A stretch of DNA of 64,000 nt from Tetradesmus obliquus (lineage: Eukaryota; Chlorophyta; Chlorophyceae; Sphaeropleales; Scenedesmaceae). Shown here in pieces: positions 37,637 to 51,817 of this stretch (its first letter is position 1; the number at the start of each line of letters is the position of its first letter). Location of the stretch: contig CP126200.1 in the NCBI GenBank assembly GCA_030272155.1, positions 4,588,001-4,652,000 on the forward strand, in the 5' to 3' direction. The notes beneath the pieces were generated by a model that searched no databases, had not been told where the DNA came from, and saw nothing but the letters and a program-made list of their open reading frames with translations. The translations under genes were made by a program, and so were the position numbers.

Positions 37637-40600
37637 AGATCGGTGCATTCCCCATTGCAAAAACTGAGACGTTGGCTCCAATTGATTCTGCGAGTTTTCT
37701 GCTGTGATTGATGAGGTGAAGAGTTGAGCAAGCATGCACGATTGGAGCAAGGCTTGGTTGCCAACAGTCAGTGACGAAGATCTGGCTGGCTCATGGCGTT
37801 TGGCCTTGCAGGACGCGGCAGCGTGTCAAATTGAGCTGCATGTGGCTCAGCAATAGGACAGTGTTTGAGGTGTCATTGCAGCATGGTCTAGCCCTGTACT
37901 AGGGCTATCTGTTGCTGACAGTACTCTGCATCTTGTACGATGTGCGTTGACTTTGTTTCGGTACCACCGGTTGCAAGCTGTGCACTGCAACACAATGCTG
38001 GGCGATGTATGTGCATAGGCAGGCGGCAAACCGGTGTGTGCATTGCAACAGGACACCCTTGCGATGGGCAAGGGTAGGTATTGCATGTGCAGCAGGTTTG
38101 AGTCAAACCAATCTTACAGCAGCTACGCACAGCAGGCAAGCAAATTGTTACAACTGGGCTCCTCTTCTGATATGTGTGTATTGCGCGCTGTGTTTGTATT
38201 ATGGCTGATCGCATGTGGGCACTGAGTTGCAGAGGGTTCAGCCTATCGCCCCTCTTTGCCAGCAACGAGGTTGGTTGGTTGTTGCATTTTACTGTTCACT
38301 TGTTTGGCAGAGCAGGCAGCGCTGCAGTACACAGTGCTGCTCACCAGGGCTGCTCCCTGGTGCTGCTGGTTTTGATTGCACACTACTTTTTAGTGTTGAT
38401 ATGAGTGCGTCAACTTGGGGCTAGGATTACTGCTTGTCACGTACTGATGCTTGAGCAGCCGTCAATCTTTTGCAGTAACGGCTGGCTCGTGCATCACATT
38501 GCAGCCTTGGGAGTGACTGAGACACCAGGCTGGACGGTAGCAGCAAGGGATGTCAGGCATCAACAGCTGCGTTAGCTGATTACTGCAGCAGCAGCTGGCG
38601 GCAGTGTTGCTGCTGCTGCTGCTGCTGCTGCTGCCTCTGCTGCTGGAGCAGCTGCTGGTGGCAAGCCTGCTGCTGCATACATTGGGTGTAGTGGGGTGCA
38701 TGCATGTGGTGCAGCATTATTGCAGGGTTGCAGGCCCTTGCTGTGACACACTTCACAGTTGCTGCAGGTGCTCAACTCGTGCAAAGGAAGCTGCTGCAGT
38801 GTATGATAGTCACCATGCGCCACCAACCTTTGGGTCACCACCCGCCACCTGATCACCAGACCACCTGGGTATCTTCAGCTTCTTGGCCCCTGTTGTGCTG
38901 CACCAACTGAGTGCACTTGCAAACCGTTGATGTGTCGTTAACCTGCACTCCTGTTGTGACGGTGCTAACTTTGCATTGCTGCAGCTGCCTTCAAGTGGCT
39001 CCTGCTTGGTGTGCTGTTGTGGCATGGCTTACACATGGTTGGCCATCTTGTGTGTGTACAGGCAGGCAGAGACACTGATGAGCTGCTTAAGGCCGTAAGG
39101 CCAGTGTATACTATGGCGGCGGGAGTGCTAGGATGCATGCCAAAATGGCATGTCTCGTGCACAATGCATGTGCTTGACACTTGTTACAGGAGACAGGGGC
39201 TCACTGTAGCAGTGATGGCAGATGATTCAGATGGAACAGACGGTGCATGCACTGCTTCGTTCAAGTGCATGTAGCAGAATACTGTCACAGGGTTATGCTG
39301 CACGTGTTTGCACTTGTGCATTTCTTGCAGTGCACATAGCGTGCTATGCTCTGTGCAGTGCTGGCACAGAGGCCCAAACTGTTTGGGTGCTCTATATGGC
39401 AGCTGTGTACACACTGCACGGCTAGGCTAGCCAGCTGGCAAGTGGTTGCTGTGCAATGACACCTTGGACACCGTACTTAGTCTATGCCCAGCATGAACCG
39501 CTCGCTGCCAGCCAGCTTGTTTGGTTTCTCAGCAGTAAGGTGTTGCGTGTGCGTCTGGGTGGCTGCTGTGATCACAATCAAGAGTGAACACCTCTGCAAT
39601 GTGCTCAAAGCAGCTCACCATGCGCCAGCTTTTCTACAGCATTCATTATGTTGCTCATGAGCGCTGATCATCGCATCAAAGGCTGCACAACCGTTGCGGT
39701 GACTGCAGTGCACTACATGACATGCTACCTTTGAATCACGTACAGTAGCTGAGCTGCTCAACAGGTGGCAGCGTGTCCGGATTGCTCGCCTGCTGCATGC
39801 ATGCATGTGTGCCGGTGGCCTGCCAGCTGACCTTGACATGCAGCGGGTAGGCGGTTGTGGTGGTTTTGTTGGACATTGCTGCCAGCAACAACGGTGTTTG
39901 CTGGTCTATATGTATGTGCGTTGGGGCAAGTCCCTGTCTGGCTTGGTGTACTCCCGGCTGTGGTGTATGCTGATGCATGACAGAATTGGGGAAAACAGCT
40001 GAGCAATGCATTGTGCAGCTGTTGTCTGTGCTGCAGCGCATTGAGTTGTGGCGCTGCTTTGGCGACAGCAAAGATGCTGACATGCCGCTTGTGATCCTGC
40101 GGTTGGCTGCTGCTGACTGGATTAAGCTGAGTTGTGGCGCTTACAGTTTCCAGCACACATGCAGACTGGCTGCCAGAAGCCAGCTCCCTGAGAATTGCTT
40201 TTAATGTGTTGCCCACTTGCCTGTCAAGTACACGTGCACCATGCTCATGGAATGGAGCACGATGCTTCCTCTGATGCATGCCTTACCACGTGGCAAGCCG
40301 TGAGAGGAGCAGCACTGCTGTTGTTCTGTGCATTTAGCTCTTGTTTGATGCTGTGACGTACAGGATGGCATCAGTTGTCGAGCTGTGCATGCATATGCGC
40401 ATATGCCTGGCGCTTTGTTCTTTCTTTTTTTCTCTGGTAGAAGAACATAGGCTGCCCCAGGCGGCTATGGTGGCTGCCTGAAGGTCAGTGACATCATGAT
40501 GTGACCGTGCTGGTCCACAGTGTTTTGGGGTACTGTGTCAGCTCATGCTGCTGCGCTGTAGGTGGCAACGAGGCACCCATATGTGATGTGATATAGCTGT

Positions 40601-42050
40601 GACTGTCGCTGGGGTCTGGTTTGCTTTGCATCACATTTGTGCTGCTACAGCCTCCCAAGGGCACTTTATGCGTTGTCTATGCACTGTAACCTGCAGTTGT
40701 GCGATTGGTGGTCGAGTTACTCTCATACAGCACCTGGTTCTTCGTGTGCTGACTGCGCACAATTTGGTTGCACGTGCTGCTTCTGGCCTGTTGAGGCCAC
40801 GGCGGCGATTGTGCTTTTAGGGTGGGTGGCATGTCTGGGCAGCACTGTGAATAAATCCACCAGTGGTCGATGAACACGCCCTCTGCATTGCACAGTTGGT
40901 CCACGGCATTGTGGCTGGGCTAATTGATCAGTGGCGCTGCAAAGCTGCTTGCCTAAGTTGCACTGCCTGGTGCTGTCTCCGTTGCAAGTTAGCAAGGCAG
41001 GCCACTGCAGACAGGTTGAGCTACCAGCACCATAGGCAGCGACGAGCCTTTAGGTTCAGCCGTTTCAATGCACTTCATGGCTTGCAGGACTATTCGTCTG
41101 GTGCCATAGCCCTTTGCTGGGGATGGCTGCAGCTGTCACAGCTGTGGCACGGTGCCACGCCTGGCAGCTGCTAGCAAGCAGGCCTGTAGCTAGGTGGCGC
41201 CACCATATGCCATGTTGTTCTCTGCAGATAGCTGTCTACAATGTGTAACTGCCGTTTCCAAGTCCAATGGACTGCTGTTTGCAAGGCACCTTCGTGCTGC
41301 AATTTAATACTAATCTGAAACATACCATTTTCAGCGAAGCAAACCTGTTCACGTGAAATCAGACTAGGTATGGGGGATCTTGACACCTGTGTTGCGGAAT
41401 CGAGCCCGTCATCACTGCTTGCATGTTTCTGCTAGCTTTACGCAGCCGCACTCCATCAGCAGCTGCTGCAATGTGTCTACGCTGCACTCCTCACAATGTA
41501 AAGCATATACAAGACCTTTAACAGGGTGTCCTCCACGCTCCTGCACAGCATCCTGACACTTTGGCGCAGGCTCCCTGCAGTCTGCTGTTGTGCTGCTCAG
41601 GGCAGGCACCACGCGGTTCTGCAGTGTACTACCTACTTCGCTACATTGTTTTAATTAAAGATGATTGGAGCGCCAGTTACCAGCAATTGGTGCACCCAGC
41701 ACCATCCTGGTGTGCTCACACTTCCGCTGTAGGTGAGCCAACCATATGAAATGCGCCCATCCTGAATGGCAGTAGACAGTGAGTGCCCTGCAGTGCATTG
41801 AAGGTATGCACATGTGCATGTAAAGCTGGTGTGCGGCAATCACATTATTACAGCAACCAAGCATTCTAGCAGACCGTATTGGATCAGCAGCTGTTGGCGG
41901 CCACGTAGGGCGGCCGCCAGGCTGCTGCGCATCCTTACACTGTGCTGCTCATTGTCAGCGCAGATTCGGAACCCACCACAAACGATGCACCGCCAAATCA
42001 TGCTTCACTGTCAGAAAAGCTGCACAGACATGATTGCAGTAACAAAGCAT

Positions 42051-42206
42051 ACATTACATTACATTACATTACATGCTCCACTCAACGAGGAGTGGGAACC
42101 CCAGTCAGGAGCCAACGAGAGGCTCATAGGGGGAGGAAACATCGAAGAACAACTCATCATCATCCCAACCGTCAGAAGAAATCGCAGAAAAAAACTCATC
42201 AGCATC
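42051..42206 (-). mobile_element. Short retroposon-like copy with (TAATG)n tail, copy 2
   Basis: Reverse-oriented partner of 9343-9527, about 96% identical by eye over roughly 135 bp. Its tail of four to five TAATG units (ACATT on the plus strand) is at 42051-42074. Both copies begin at the same base (GATGCTGATGAG). The body is open in one frame, ending DDDELFFDVSSPYEPLVGS and a stop. A weak GCTTTG match flanks it, too short to call a target duplication. Confidence 0.7.
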
Positions 42207-42456
42207 AAAGCCTGGTACACCTATCCATGGCCTGTGCGGGGACATCAAAGACTCCAAAGACACCACCTCCGATAGCATCAACAGGTGGAGAATTGAGTTG
42301 ACCATAACATCCGGCTAACGGAGACCTGCGGTCTAAGTCACACAAAGTTCTGTACATCTGGCCACAGTGCCACAAGTATGCCACCAGCACGGCTGCTTAG
42401 TATGTGTGCAGTGTTGGCCCCAAACCATCCCCTAGTTTGCGTGCCACAGCAAGCAG

Positions 42457-44472
42457 TTATGCCATCATCATCAGTGCCAGCACAGCAGGCACAACAGCAG
42501 CAAAGGCACTAACCACAACACTGCTGCTTGCAGATGTTGTCTTTGCTGCTGGCAGGCCAGTGCTTGTGGCAGCAGGGGTTGCTGCAGTTGTGGTGGTGCC
42601 AGCAGTCGTTGCGGCAGCAGGGGTTGCAGTTGTTGTTGTGGTGGTTGGCTTGGTGGTGACTGGAGCAGGGCTGGCAGCAGGCTTGGTGGTGGTGGTGGTG
42701 GCGGGGGTAGTTGTAGCAGGGGCCGGCTTTGGGGTGGCAGGTGTAGGGGTGGCTGCAGGAGCACTGGTGGTGGTGTTGACCTGGCCTGCCTCCAGTGTGA
42801 TGCTGGAGTCTGACTGCTGCTGAGGCACAGATGGTGTGGATGGCGTTGGCACCACAGTGACAGGCACGCTGGGCTGCTGCTGTGCAGGAGCAGTAGTGGT
42901 GGGTGTGGCAGGCGCTGCAGGAGCTTCGGGGGTTGCGTCTGTTGCGGGCACTGTGGGGACTGGCGCCTCCTGAGAAGGCTCACTCTCATCTGGGCCATAC
43001 TCGTAGGACACGTCGTCAGTTGCCGGCTGCTCATCGTAGGTGACGTCGGTGTCAGATGGCACCGGTGTCTGTGGCTCAGCTGTGGGTGCTGGCTCCTCAG
43101 TGACTGGCTCCTCTACAGTGGGCTGCTCTGGGCCATTGGGTGACAGGTTGACAGTTGCTGGGGGGTTGTTGTCAGACCACCCGGCTGTCTTGAGGGCTGC
43201 ACTGAGCAGAAGCTGCTTGGGTGGTGCCACAATCACACCAGCCATCAGGTGGATGATGGACTGGCCAGCGTAGATGTTGCCCGATGCAATGCGCGCCTGG
43301 TTGATGTAGTAGATGGGCTGCCCATCAGCAGCCCTGCAGGAGTAAACAGACCAAGAATGGTGTCGCAACAGAATCATGTGCAGCTTAAGCATTATGAAAC
43401 ATGTAGTCAACATAACAACATCAGCCAAATCCTATATAGTGTGATATGAAGGGGCTGCTGTTGGTACTGTCTACTAACTCTTGTCTTGCTACCACCACCG
43501 CAGCTTGCTGCTGTAGCGCAGCACTCACGTCTTGATGTTCACAGTCACTTGCTGGTTGTTGAGTGTTGTGAGCTTCATGCCATCCTGCAGGTCTGACAGC
43601 TTCAACATCTTGCCAGGGACAACAAACAAGCCCAGCATGTCCGTTGCCGTGGAAGGATTGCTCAGCATCATGTTGGCAAACTTTTCAATTGGCTTCAGTG
43701 CCTGCAGGACAACAAACACCATGAAGCAGCACAGCAGCACTGGAGTTATGGCGTTGCTGGAGCTTCACAGCTTGCAGAGAATGCAGGTAGTACGCCACCC
43801 TACCATAAAAGCGCTGTCCTGCAAGTTGTTGATTGTAGTTGAACTTGTAGCACAGTGGCATGCATGCACAACAATGCTGGCAGCTGTTGATGCAATACAG
43901 ACAATCTGCTGTGCTGCGCAGCTTGGTACTGCGGCTACTTGGCTGCTGGAGCTTTGAGGTTAGCTTACATACCTCCGTGAGTGCTACCACGACCAGTGTG
44001 GTGCAGTCCCCTGTTTGCTGCTTCCCCTGCTAGGGCAACTGCTCTTCTAGGAATGCTGCTGCCCTGGGGCTTACCAATGGCGTCAGCCAGAACCACACTC
44101 CTGCTCTAAGTCGCAAATTTTGGCTGCATGTACTGCGTTAAATACTCACCGAATCCATGGGAGCAAACAAAGTGCCGACGAAGTCAGTAGCCAGGAGCTG
44201 GTTTGCGAACGAGGGGAATGCGTCCATCCTCTCCGTCAGCACTGACAGCTCGGGCGTCTGGTTTACGGCATCCTCTAGTGTTGGGTACGTACTTGCGTGC
44301 ACGAGGCCTGCACAGCAGCGGCAGAGCGGGCGTGCCACAAGTTGGCGCCATCAGCTGATGTGAAAAGGCGCTGCTGCTTGCTGGCCAGCTGAGCCGTATG
44401 CCCCTCTTCACACTGTCCTATTGCCTCACCAATGCTAACTATGAACAACAGCACCGCTCCGGCAGCCCTCAT
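42457..44472 (-). CDS. Fasciclin-domain (FAS1) GPI-anchored surface protein
   Basis: Four exons: 44472-44430, 44307-44150, 43701-43529 and 43333-42457 (1251 bp, 416 aa). The start MRAAGAVLLFIVSI is a signal peptide. One FAS1 domain spans about residues 15-170: LVHASTYPTLEDAV, LLATDFVGTLFAPMDS (first conserved box), LGLFVVPGKMLKLSDL, YINQARIASGNIYAGQ and IIHLMAGVIVAPP (second box). About 220 residues rich in Thr, Pro, Ala and Glu follow, likely O-glycosylated. A final hydrophobic tail (SAFAAVVPAVLALMMMA) after small residues fits GPI attachment. FAS1 proteins mediate adhesion in walls and extracellular matrix. This gene shows no obvious exon echoes, unlike its neighbours. The retroposon tail downstream offers TGTAA signals in the gene's own sense. 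Confidence 0.9.
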
Positions 44473-44734
44473 CGTGCTGGCTCCCGAGAGACTGGCCAAG
44501 CAGCACTACAAGCACAGCACTGACAAGCTGCCAAAATCCGAGCCTTTATCAATAGTATAGTCGCAAGTGTTTGAGGTTGTATTGCAGTGGCCTGTGATCC
44601 CAGCTCAAGAAGCTGCCACACTGTCTTGAAGTGACTCGACCTTAGCAACTGAATGACTGCAAAGCTCAGTTTTGGTTGTAAGAAAGAAATGAAAGAATGG
44701 AGACGGTGGCAGCTGCTGAAGTACCTCACCGTTC

Positions 44735-44814
44735 CACATGTCCGACCTTTGTTGTCACACCGTGGTACAGCTTCGCTGGTTACACATGTCCGACCTTTGT
44801 TGTCACACCGTGGT
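44735..44814. repeat. 32-bp perfect direct repeat, 48-bp spacing
   Basis: CACATGTCCGACCTTTGTTG through CACCGTGGT at 44735-44766 and 44783-44814. Confidence 0.95.
44780..44784 (-). terminator. TGTAA poly(A)-like signal after DIS3
   Basis: TGTAA on the minus strand about 375 nt after the DIS3 stop codon, between the two direct repeats. Confidence 0.35.
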
Positions 44815-45157
44815 TTTGCAACCCTGTCGCGGCCGCGCGATCGACCGCACAGGCAACCAGTGAGCAGGCCAAACATAATGGCTCGAACCATATCATATAA
44901 CAGGCCTCGCTATCATCGCTGGCTTTGCTGGGACCTGCAGCCCTGCAGGGCCATCACCTTCACAGCATGTGCAACACCACGAATTGCCCGCTAGTGCATT
45001 ATGGCTCGCCAAACGCCACATGGGATCCAGCTCAAGCAGCAGCAGCAGCAGCATGTTCCTGCAAACTGATATGTTTGCCACGGCATCAGCTGCAGCAAGC
45101 TGCGGGCAGTCCTGCAGCTGCTTCACTCCATGCTCGCCGCCGCTGCAACAGCAGAGC

Positions 45158-48100
45158 TCATCCAAGTTGATCTGTGCCAGGCAGTTCGCTGCGTGGTACC
45201 AATGCCAGCAGCAGGCTGCGCCGGTGGCTTGCCCCCTCCTCCACAGTGATGCGCACGGCGCACTTGTCAAACACAGCAAAGCGGATGGAGCCGTCTGTGC
45301 TGACTACTGTCTGCTTCTCCTCATCAAGCACAAACTGCAGGCAGGCGAGAAAGCAGCGGCAGCAGGATCATTGCCTGTGTCATCCACCTGGCTAGGTGGA
45401 CCTGGCTAGGGGCAGCCACCTAGCTCAGGGTCCATGTGCATGCTGCACGGCACCTTGCAGGACCGCAGCAACAGTGATGGCAGGCAGCTGGCTTGCATCT
45501 GGCCGCATCTCCTGCAAATTCTTCAAACAGCTGAGCATTTGCCTGTCACAAACAACATGCAGGAGCACACACACCGCTGTCAGAGAGCTTGCAGCACAGC
45601 GCGCTGCACCCTTGCTGCTAGTATGCCATTGCTACATCTGCAGGAAGCATGGTCAGTGGCTCTACCCACAGCCTCACCTGCTGTGTTGCGTTGGCGTTGT
45701 TGGCTGCGTCCTTGGGTGTGAGGTACACCGGGCCTTCAATGCCATACTTAGGCACAAACACAACCAGCCCGTTCTGCTTCACCTGCAGCAGCAAAGCGCG
45801 TCCGGCACACACGGTCAGCATGCAAGCGCAGCCCAACAATAACTCCCTCTGCTGCTTTGCTGCTGCCAAGCACCTCCATCAACCCACCCTACACACCTTT
45901 CAGGTACTGTGTCACGCATGATGCATGCACCAATGACATCTGATTGCCATGCAACTGAGCTGACACCAGCCAGCCTGGCTTTAACATTGTGCTCCTGCAG
46001 GGCCTGTTGCTCCTGCAAGCACTCATCAACCATGGATCATCACGACTCACCTTCACCACGCGGGCATCTGCCACCACGCTGTTATCTTTAAAGAAGATGA
46101 GCGTGTGCAGCTCCACGCTTGCTCGCCCCGCCATCTGTGCGTTGCGGTGGCGCGTGTTGAGGTTGTTCGCGCAGTCGTGCAGCGCGTCTTTGTCCCGCAC
46201 AGAGTCCGGCAGCGGCGCGATGCCGATGGCGGCAGCCAGCAGCCGGTGCACCACCACATCAGCGTACCTGCAGGAAGTTGGGGGTGTTGCGTGAATAAAG
46301 ATAACACGTTTATGAGCAGGTGCTGCGCACGGCGCATGGATATGCAGAAGCAGAATCACGCGGCAATCACTTGGGTTCGCTGCAGGCCGTCAGTGACGCT
46401 TTGTTAATTGTTGACAGCAACTGCAGCAGCAAGTGCTCTATGCCAGAGGAAGCGCATGCCTGGCGCTGCATGCAGACAAGCTTGCAGGAAAGCAGCAAGC
46501 TCAGGACAAGATGCTGCAGTATACTGCCCGCGCAGCTTGCAGGCACAGTGCTGCTCATCCAGAGCAGGTGCTGTCTCCTCAGCAGCACGGCCGCTTTTGC
46601 CGCTGCTGCTCCTCTCTTGCTGCAATGGCTGCAAACAGCGCATCTTACAACACATCAGCACACGCCCAAGCAGTGAATCAGCTCGAGCCGTACCTGCGGA
46701 TGGGTGATGTGAAATGTGTGTAGATGGGTGAGGCCAGCCCATAATGGTGGTAGTCAGCTGGGGCCACCTCGCCGCTGCCGAAGTACTGCGCCTGTGTCAT
46801 GCAGCTGCAGAAGCAGGCGGAAGCGAGAGAAAATGCAGTGGGTGAGGCGCCACAGGTATTCCCTCAAGAGCTGGCCACACAATGACATGCATGTTCATTG
46901 CGCTGACCTGTACACACCGTGCAAAAGCAACACCCTGCAGGTTAGGTATGGTATGGTACTGCAGCATGGCCATGGCGCACCACTGCACACCCTAAGCATG
47001 AGTGCAGCCTCCACTTTGACACTTTGGCTGCTGCCTTCTTAGATATGCTCCGAGCATCACCTGCGCCGCCTGTCCAACAGCTGCCACAGACACAACAGTC
47101 AGCAAGTCGTCATGTCTTGCTTGGCAACAGGGCAGCGACAATGACGTTGCACCACGCAGCAGGCTGCTCTTGCTGTGGCACCAATTTCAGAGCAGCGCAG
47201 TCACCCTGCTCACCGAGTCGCCATGATGCGAACAAGCTTGTTGAAGTACGCGTCATCGCCCCGCACCGCCTCGTCAAGGCTGGCTGCCAGCGCCTTGCTG
47301 CTGCTGCAGTCCAGGCTGAAGCCGGCAGAGGCAGCAGCAGCCAAAAGCGGCTCAAACTGGCGCGGCGCTGCAGGAGACGCAGCACAGCATGGCACAGAGC
47401 GGCACAGCACATGCAGCGCAACGCTTGTCAGTTGCGGAGCTTGCAGGAAACGCAGGAAGCGGAGCCGTTGAAGGCGGTAGCACCGCACATAAGCTACAAA
47501 ACCAGTATATTTCTGCTGGTAGGCGCGTTGATAGAAAGAACGCCGGCAGCTGGACCCACAGTGACAGGTCACCACAGTAACCAACACAGCTCTGCAGCTC
47601 TGCAGATGCAGGAATGTTGACACTTGCAGCAGTGCACAGGGCCGAGCGCACCTGGCGTCTGGTGCCGCCGCAGCAGGCTGCAGCTGGGGAAGCGTGCAGA
47701 GATGGCGCTTGCTACAGCCACATTCGCCAGCAGCATCATCTCCTCTACCATGGAGTTGGTGTCCAGCGTCTGCACACGAAGGAATGCAGTTTGGCTCAGC
47801 AAACAGCAAGTTGGTTGTGGAGAGAATGCACAGGAAACTGGCTCTTGTGTGTGGGTGTGGGTGTCTGTGAGCCTTGGAAGCGTTTGAGACAACGGGCTGA
47901 CACTGCAACATGTGCCTGGGGTTGAATACATGCAGCTGGTGTTGGTGAGCCAGCTGCATGCCTTACACCCAGGAGGAGCAGCGGCTGCCGCAGCTGTGCC
48001 GCTGCACCCCGCGTTGCTGTCACCTGACTTGCATAGCGCAGCACAGCACAGACGAGCCGTGCGGCTGCCAATGCAGGTGTGTGCATCAAACACACCATCA

Positions 48101-51100
48101 AAAGTGGATGCTGCAGACTGGGTAGCACAGTTGAAACAGGCGAATGCTTGCAGACACCACTGGAGAAAGACATCTGCCTCCGAGACATGCAGCATAATGC
48201 CACTCTGTCTGCTTTGACTAAACCAGCATGCAAGGTGGCTTGATTCATCATCCCTATTTGTGAGGTAACAAATTGTGACGTCACAAACATATCTGACCTG
48301 GTACATGCCCACGTCCAGTGGGTTGTGTGTCTCCGTGTCTATCTTGAATTTGACTTCAGGGCTGGCCAGGGACAGTGCGCCAGCCTCAAAGCGCTTCGCC
48401 CGCAGCTGCTTGGACAGGCTCATCAGCGTGCGCAGACCTGGCAGGCAGCAGCAGCAGCGGCAGCAGCAGGGCGTGTGAGTGTGTGCATGTATAAGAAGAG
48501 GGCAGGTGTAGCAGACAGTGCCTCAGCAGCTGTTGATGTTGACACATGCAGCTGTTGGCACAGGCTTGTTGCAGTCAGCGGACATGGGAGGCAGACAGAA
48601 AGAGGAGCAGCGACAGAGAGCTGAAATAGAACAAGACCATGCGATGGCAGATGCATGGGTGCATAAGAGTGGCAGCAGCGGCATACTTTTCAGCAAGCCA
48701 GGTGGCGGCTTTTCCAGTGTAGCAACCACGCTTGCTGTTGGATGTACTGAGGCGCTTGCTGCACAACCCAGCAAGCACATGCACGAGGTGCCACTATCCT
48801 GCAAGCTTGTTGGTCACATGAGCACATATATGCGCGAGGGCTGTGCTGATACTTACATGACAAAAGCAAAACTCCCAAAAACTATTTCTTAGCCACCGCC
48901 TCACCCAGTGTGACCTAATCCTGCAGCCGCTCATCATCGATACACGTCTGCACCTGATCCTGCATGCTTGCTTGTCACAAAGTTCAACATCTAAAAGTAG
49001 CTATGCCCAGTTTTGACCCCAGCCGCCTCACCCAGAGTGACCTCATCATGCAGCCGCTCATCATCGATGCGCATCTGCGCCTGATCCTGCATGCTTGCGT
49101 GTCACAAATACTAAAATCTACAAGCAGCTGTGCCAATTTTTCCCCCAGCCGCCTCACCCAGAGTGACCTCATCATGCAGCCGCTCATCATCGATGCGCGT
49201 CTGCGCCTCCGCATACGTCAGCGCTGCACGGCTGGCGATGACGCTCTTGGTGAAGCGCACGGACACCACCTCAGCGCCGGGCGTCATCTCCCATATCGCG
49301 CTGAACGCCAGCCGCTCCACGCCACCCCTGGCGCAGCAGCACGCAAACACATGCAAAAAGAACATTTGCATGTTTAGGCTTCCTGTGAATCCACCGCCTT
49401 GTGAGATGATCGGGCATTGCATTGTGTCGGTCAGCACCGGCGCCATCCCGCCGCGCACCGCTGCAACGGCAGCAATGCATTGACAGCAGATGCATCACGC
49501 TGCACAGCAGCAATGCATTGACAGCAGATGCATCACGCTGCACAGCAGCAATGCATTGACAGCAGATGCATCACGCTGCACAGCAGCACCCGCATGCTGC
49601 GCACCTCAGGCAGCAGATGGTCCTTTGCTCAGCAAACCTTGACAAAAGCAACACCTCCTCACCTCAGGCTGCAGATGTCCTCTGTGAGCGGCTTGGGCAG
49701 CATGTCGATGCGCCGCTGCACCAGGTAGGTAGTGGTGGCCCTGCTGGCAGCCTCCAGATCCATTGCCGTGCCAGGCAGCAGGAAGTGCGTCACATCCGCA
49801 ATGTGCACGCCCACCTCAAAGTTGCCGTTGGGCAGCGACCTGCAGAGTTTGCAAAGTTGCAGGACAGCAGGGTTGGTGAGCCAGCATTGGTGAGGTGAAC
49901 AGGAGCAGGCTGCACTAAAAGCACTGGTTGGTACACTTTGAGGACCTGTACAGCCACCTCAAAGTTGCCGTTGGGCAGCGACCTGCAACAAGTGGCATGG
50001 TTGCAAAAGCGTGATATTGCATGGCGTGCTGCAGGTTGTAGTTCACCACCCAAAAGTGCGACAGACAGTATCGGCATCACTCCCGCTCTCATTCGTAACC
50101 AGAGTGCAGTGAAGTACACAATGACCTGGCTGCGACATGCGCAAGTAGCGGCAATGATGCACTGATGGGAGGTACCTCGGCATGCGCTTCTTCCGGCCAT
50201 CAACAGCATCTTCACATCTCCAAACACAACCACGCACCTCGCATGCAGCGCATCGTCAATGTCCATGCAGCCAGGCGGGTCCACGCTGCATATGCAGCGG
50301 TCCCGCAAATCCTCCCTGTTGGGGTCTGCAATGTCTGCTTCGGTGACTGCCCACGGCAGCGGCGGCACGCACTCGTGCACGGCTGGCGAGAAGGGCGCGG
50401 TGTTGATGTCGTTCTCTATCAGCAGCACATCCTGTGTTGTCATCACAGCACGTAACAGCATGTAACAAGTTACTAACAAGCACAGCAGGGTCAGCACGGG
50501 CGTCATCATGCAGGGTTTGAATACGCGCAGCAGCAAACCCACACCCCCCAAGCAATACATGAGCGACACCACTTGCACTCGCTCATAGTATGCTGAAGGA
50601 CGAACTTGCGCCAGATGCAACGGAGCAACAAGGTGATAAATGTAACAGTTTTGTAACGGCAAGTGCAGCTGCTCACCGTCTCCACGTCCCTGTCCCCGAT
50701 CACTCCCAGCGTGCGCACGTAGTGCCCGCTGGGGTACATGCTGTCTGTGTCCCAGCCGTCAATGGCCACCACCAGCCGCTTGTCCATGAGCTGGCCTCCC
50801 TGCCGCGTCTGGATCCTGCAGATGTTGCAGCACAGCATAAGGTATGATACAACCAGGCATAGTGTCCCAGCCGTCAATGGCCACCACCCGCCGCTTGTCC
50901 ATCAGCTGCGCGCCCTACCATGTTTTGAACCCTGCAGGCGCAGGGAAGAACAAGCAGACGGCACAGAGGAAGGTTCACTGCGTGATGCTGCGTGCAGCAG
51001 AAGAATGTGCTACAGCGTGTTCCATGGGCTTGTCACTGCAGCTAAGCAGCAAAGAGCAGCACACAGCAGCATTGACAATGGCCACTGCTGCGTATTCTCA

Positions 51101-51777
51101 CCGGATCATTGGGTAGCGCCTGTCCACGGGCACAAACAGCAGGCTGTGGGTGCTGCTGCCAGGCCCCAGCTCCTCAGGCTTCAGGCTGCCGCAGTAGCCC
51201 CGGCTGCGCCAGTTGCGCCGGATGATGCCAATCACACGCGCGGTGGGTCGCCGGCCGTCTGCTGTTGCTGCTGTGAGTGCTGCAGGGCCCTCTAGATCCT
51301 GCTCAGGAGCCACCTGCAATGTTCGGGGTGGTGGTCGGTGGGGTCGTGCGGTACACGGCAAAGGTGGGATCAGCTGGGAGTGGTTGCATGAGGGTTGTGA
51401 GGTCAAGCCAGTCCAAATGTGACTCACGTCCCTAAGACTGCAATGTGTTCCATCCGCTCCATAGGTGTGCAGTTACACTCAAGCCCGCTCCTAGCAGGAA
51501 GCAGACAAAGTCTTTCAGTACAGCTGATACTGGCTGAGCAGAGCATGCCTCTTGACATGTAGCTAGCTATGCAAATAGAACTGCCACAGCTAGAGGGCTG
51601 CCCCCTGTGCCAACCTGGAAGATCTCTGTGGCCATCTCTCCCTGGTTCTCCTCTTCAGGCCCACCTTCACTGCCAGGGGACTGGTCCCCAGCAGCAGCAG
51701 CAGCACTGCCGGGCAGCGTCTTGCTGGCGCCCTTCCACTGAGACTCTGGCAGCAGCTCAACAGCCACGATGTCGCCT

Positions 51778-51817
<40 letters not shown>

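Larger units (their letters stand above)
37031..42050. other. Gene-poor region, ~5 kb
   Basis: Beyond the 16-bp repeat and the inverted repeats, I find no gene on either strand. The plus strand is again TG-rich over most of its length. Frames are short, start mostly at non-ATG codons, and show no conserved motif. Confidence 0.5.
44473..45157. other. Intergenic region FAS1 / DIS3, with 32-bp direct repeat
   Basis: Promoter side of the FAS1 gene and 3' flank of DIS3. It contains a perfect 32-bp direct repeat and a minus-strand TGTAA at 44780-44784. No gene is seen. Confidence 0.5.
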
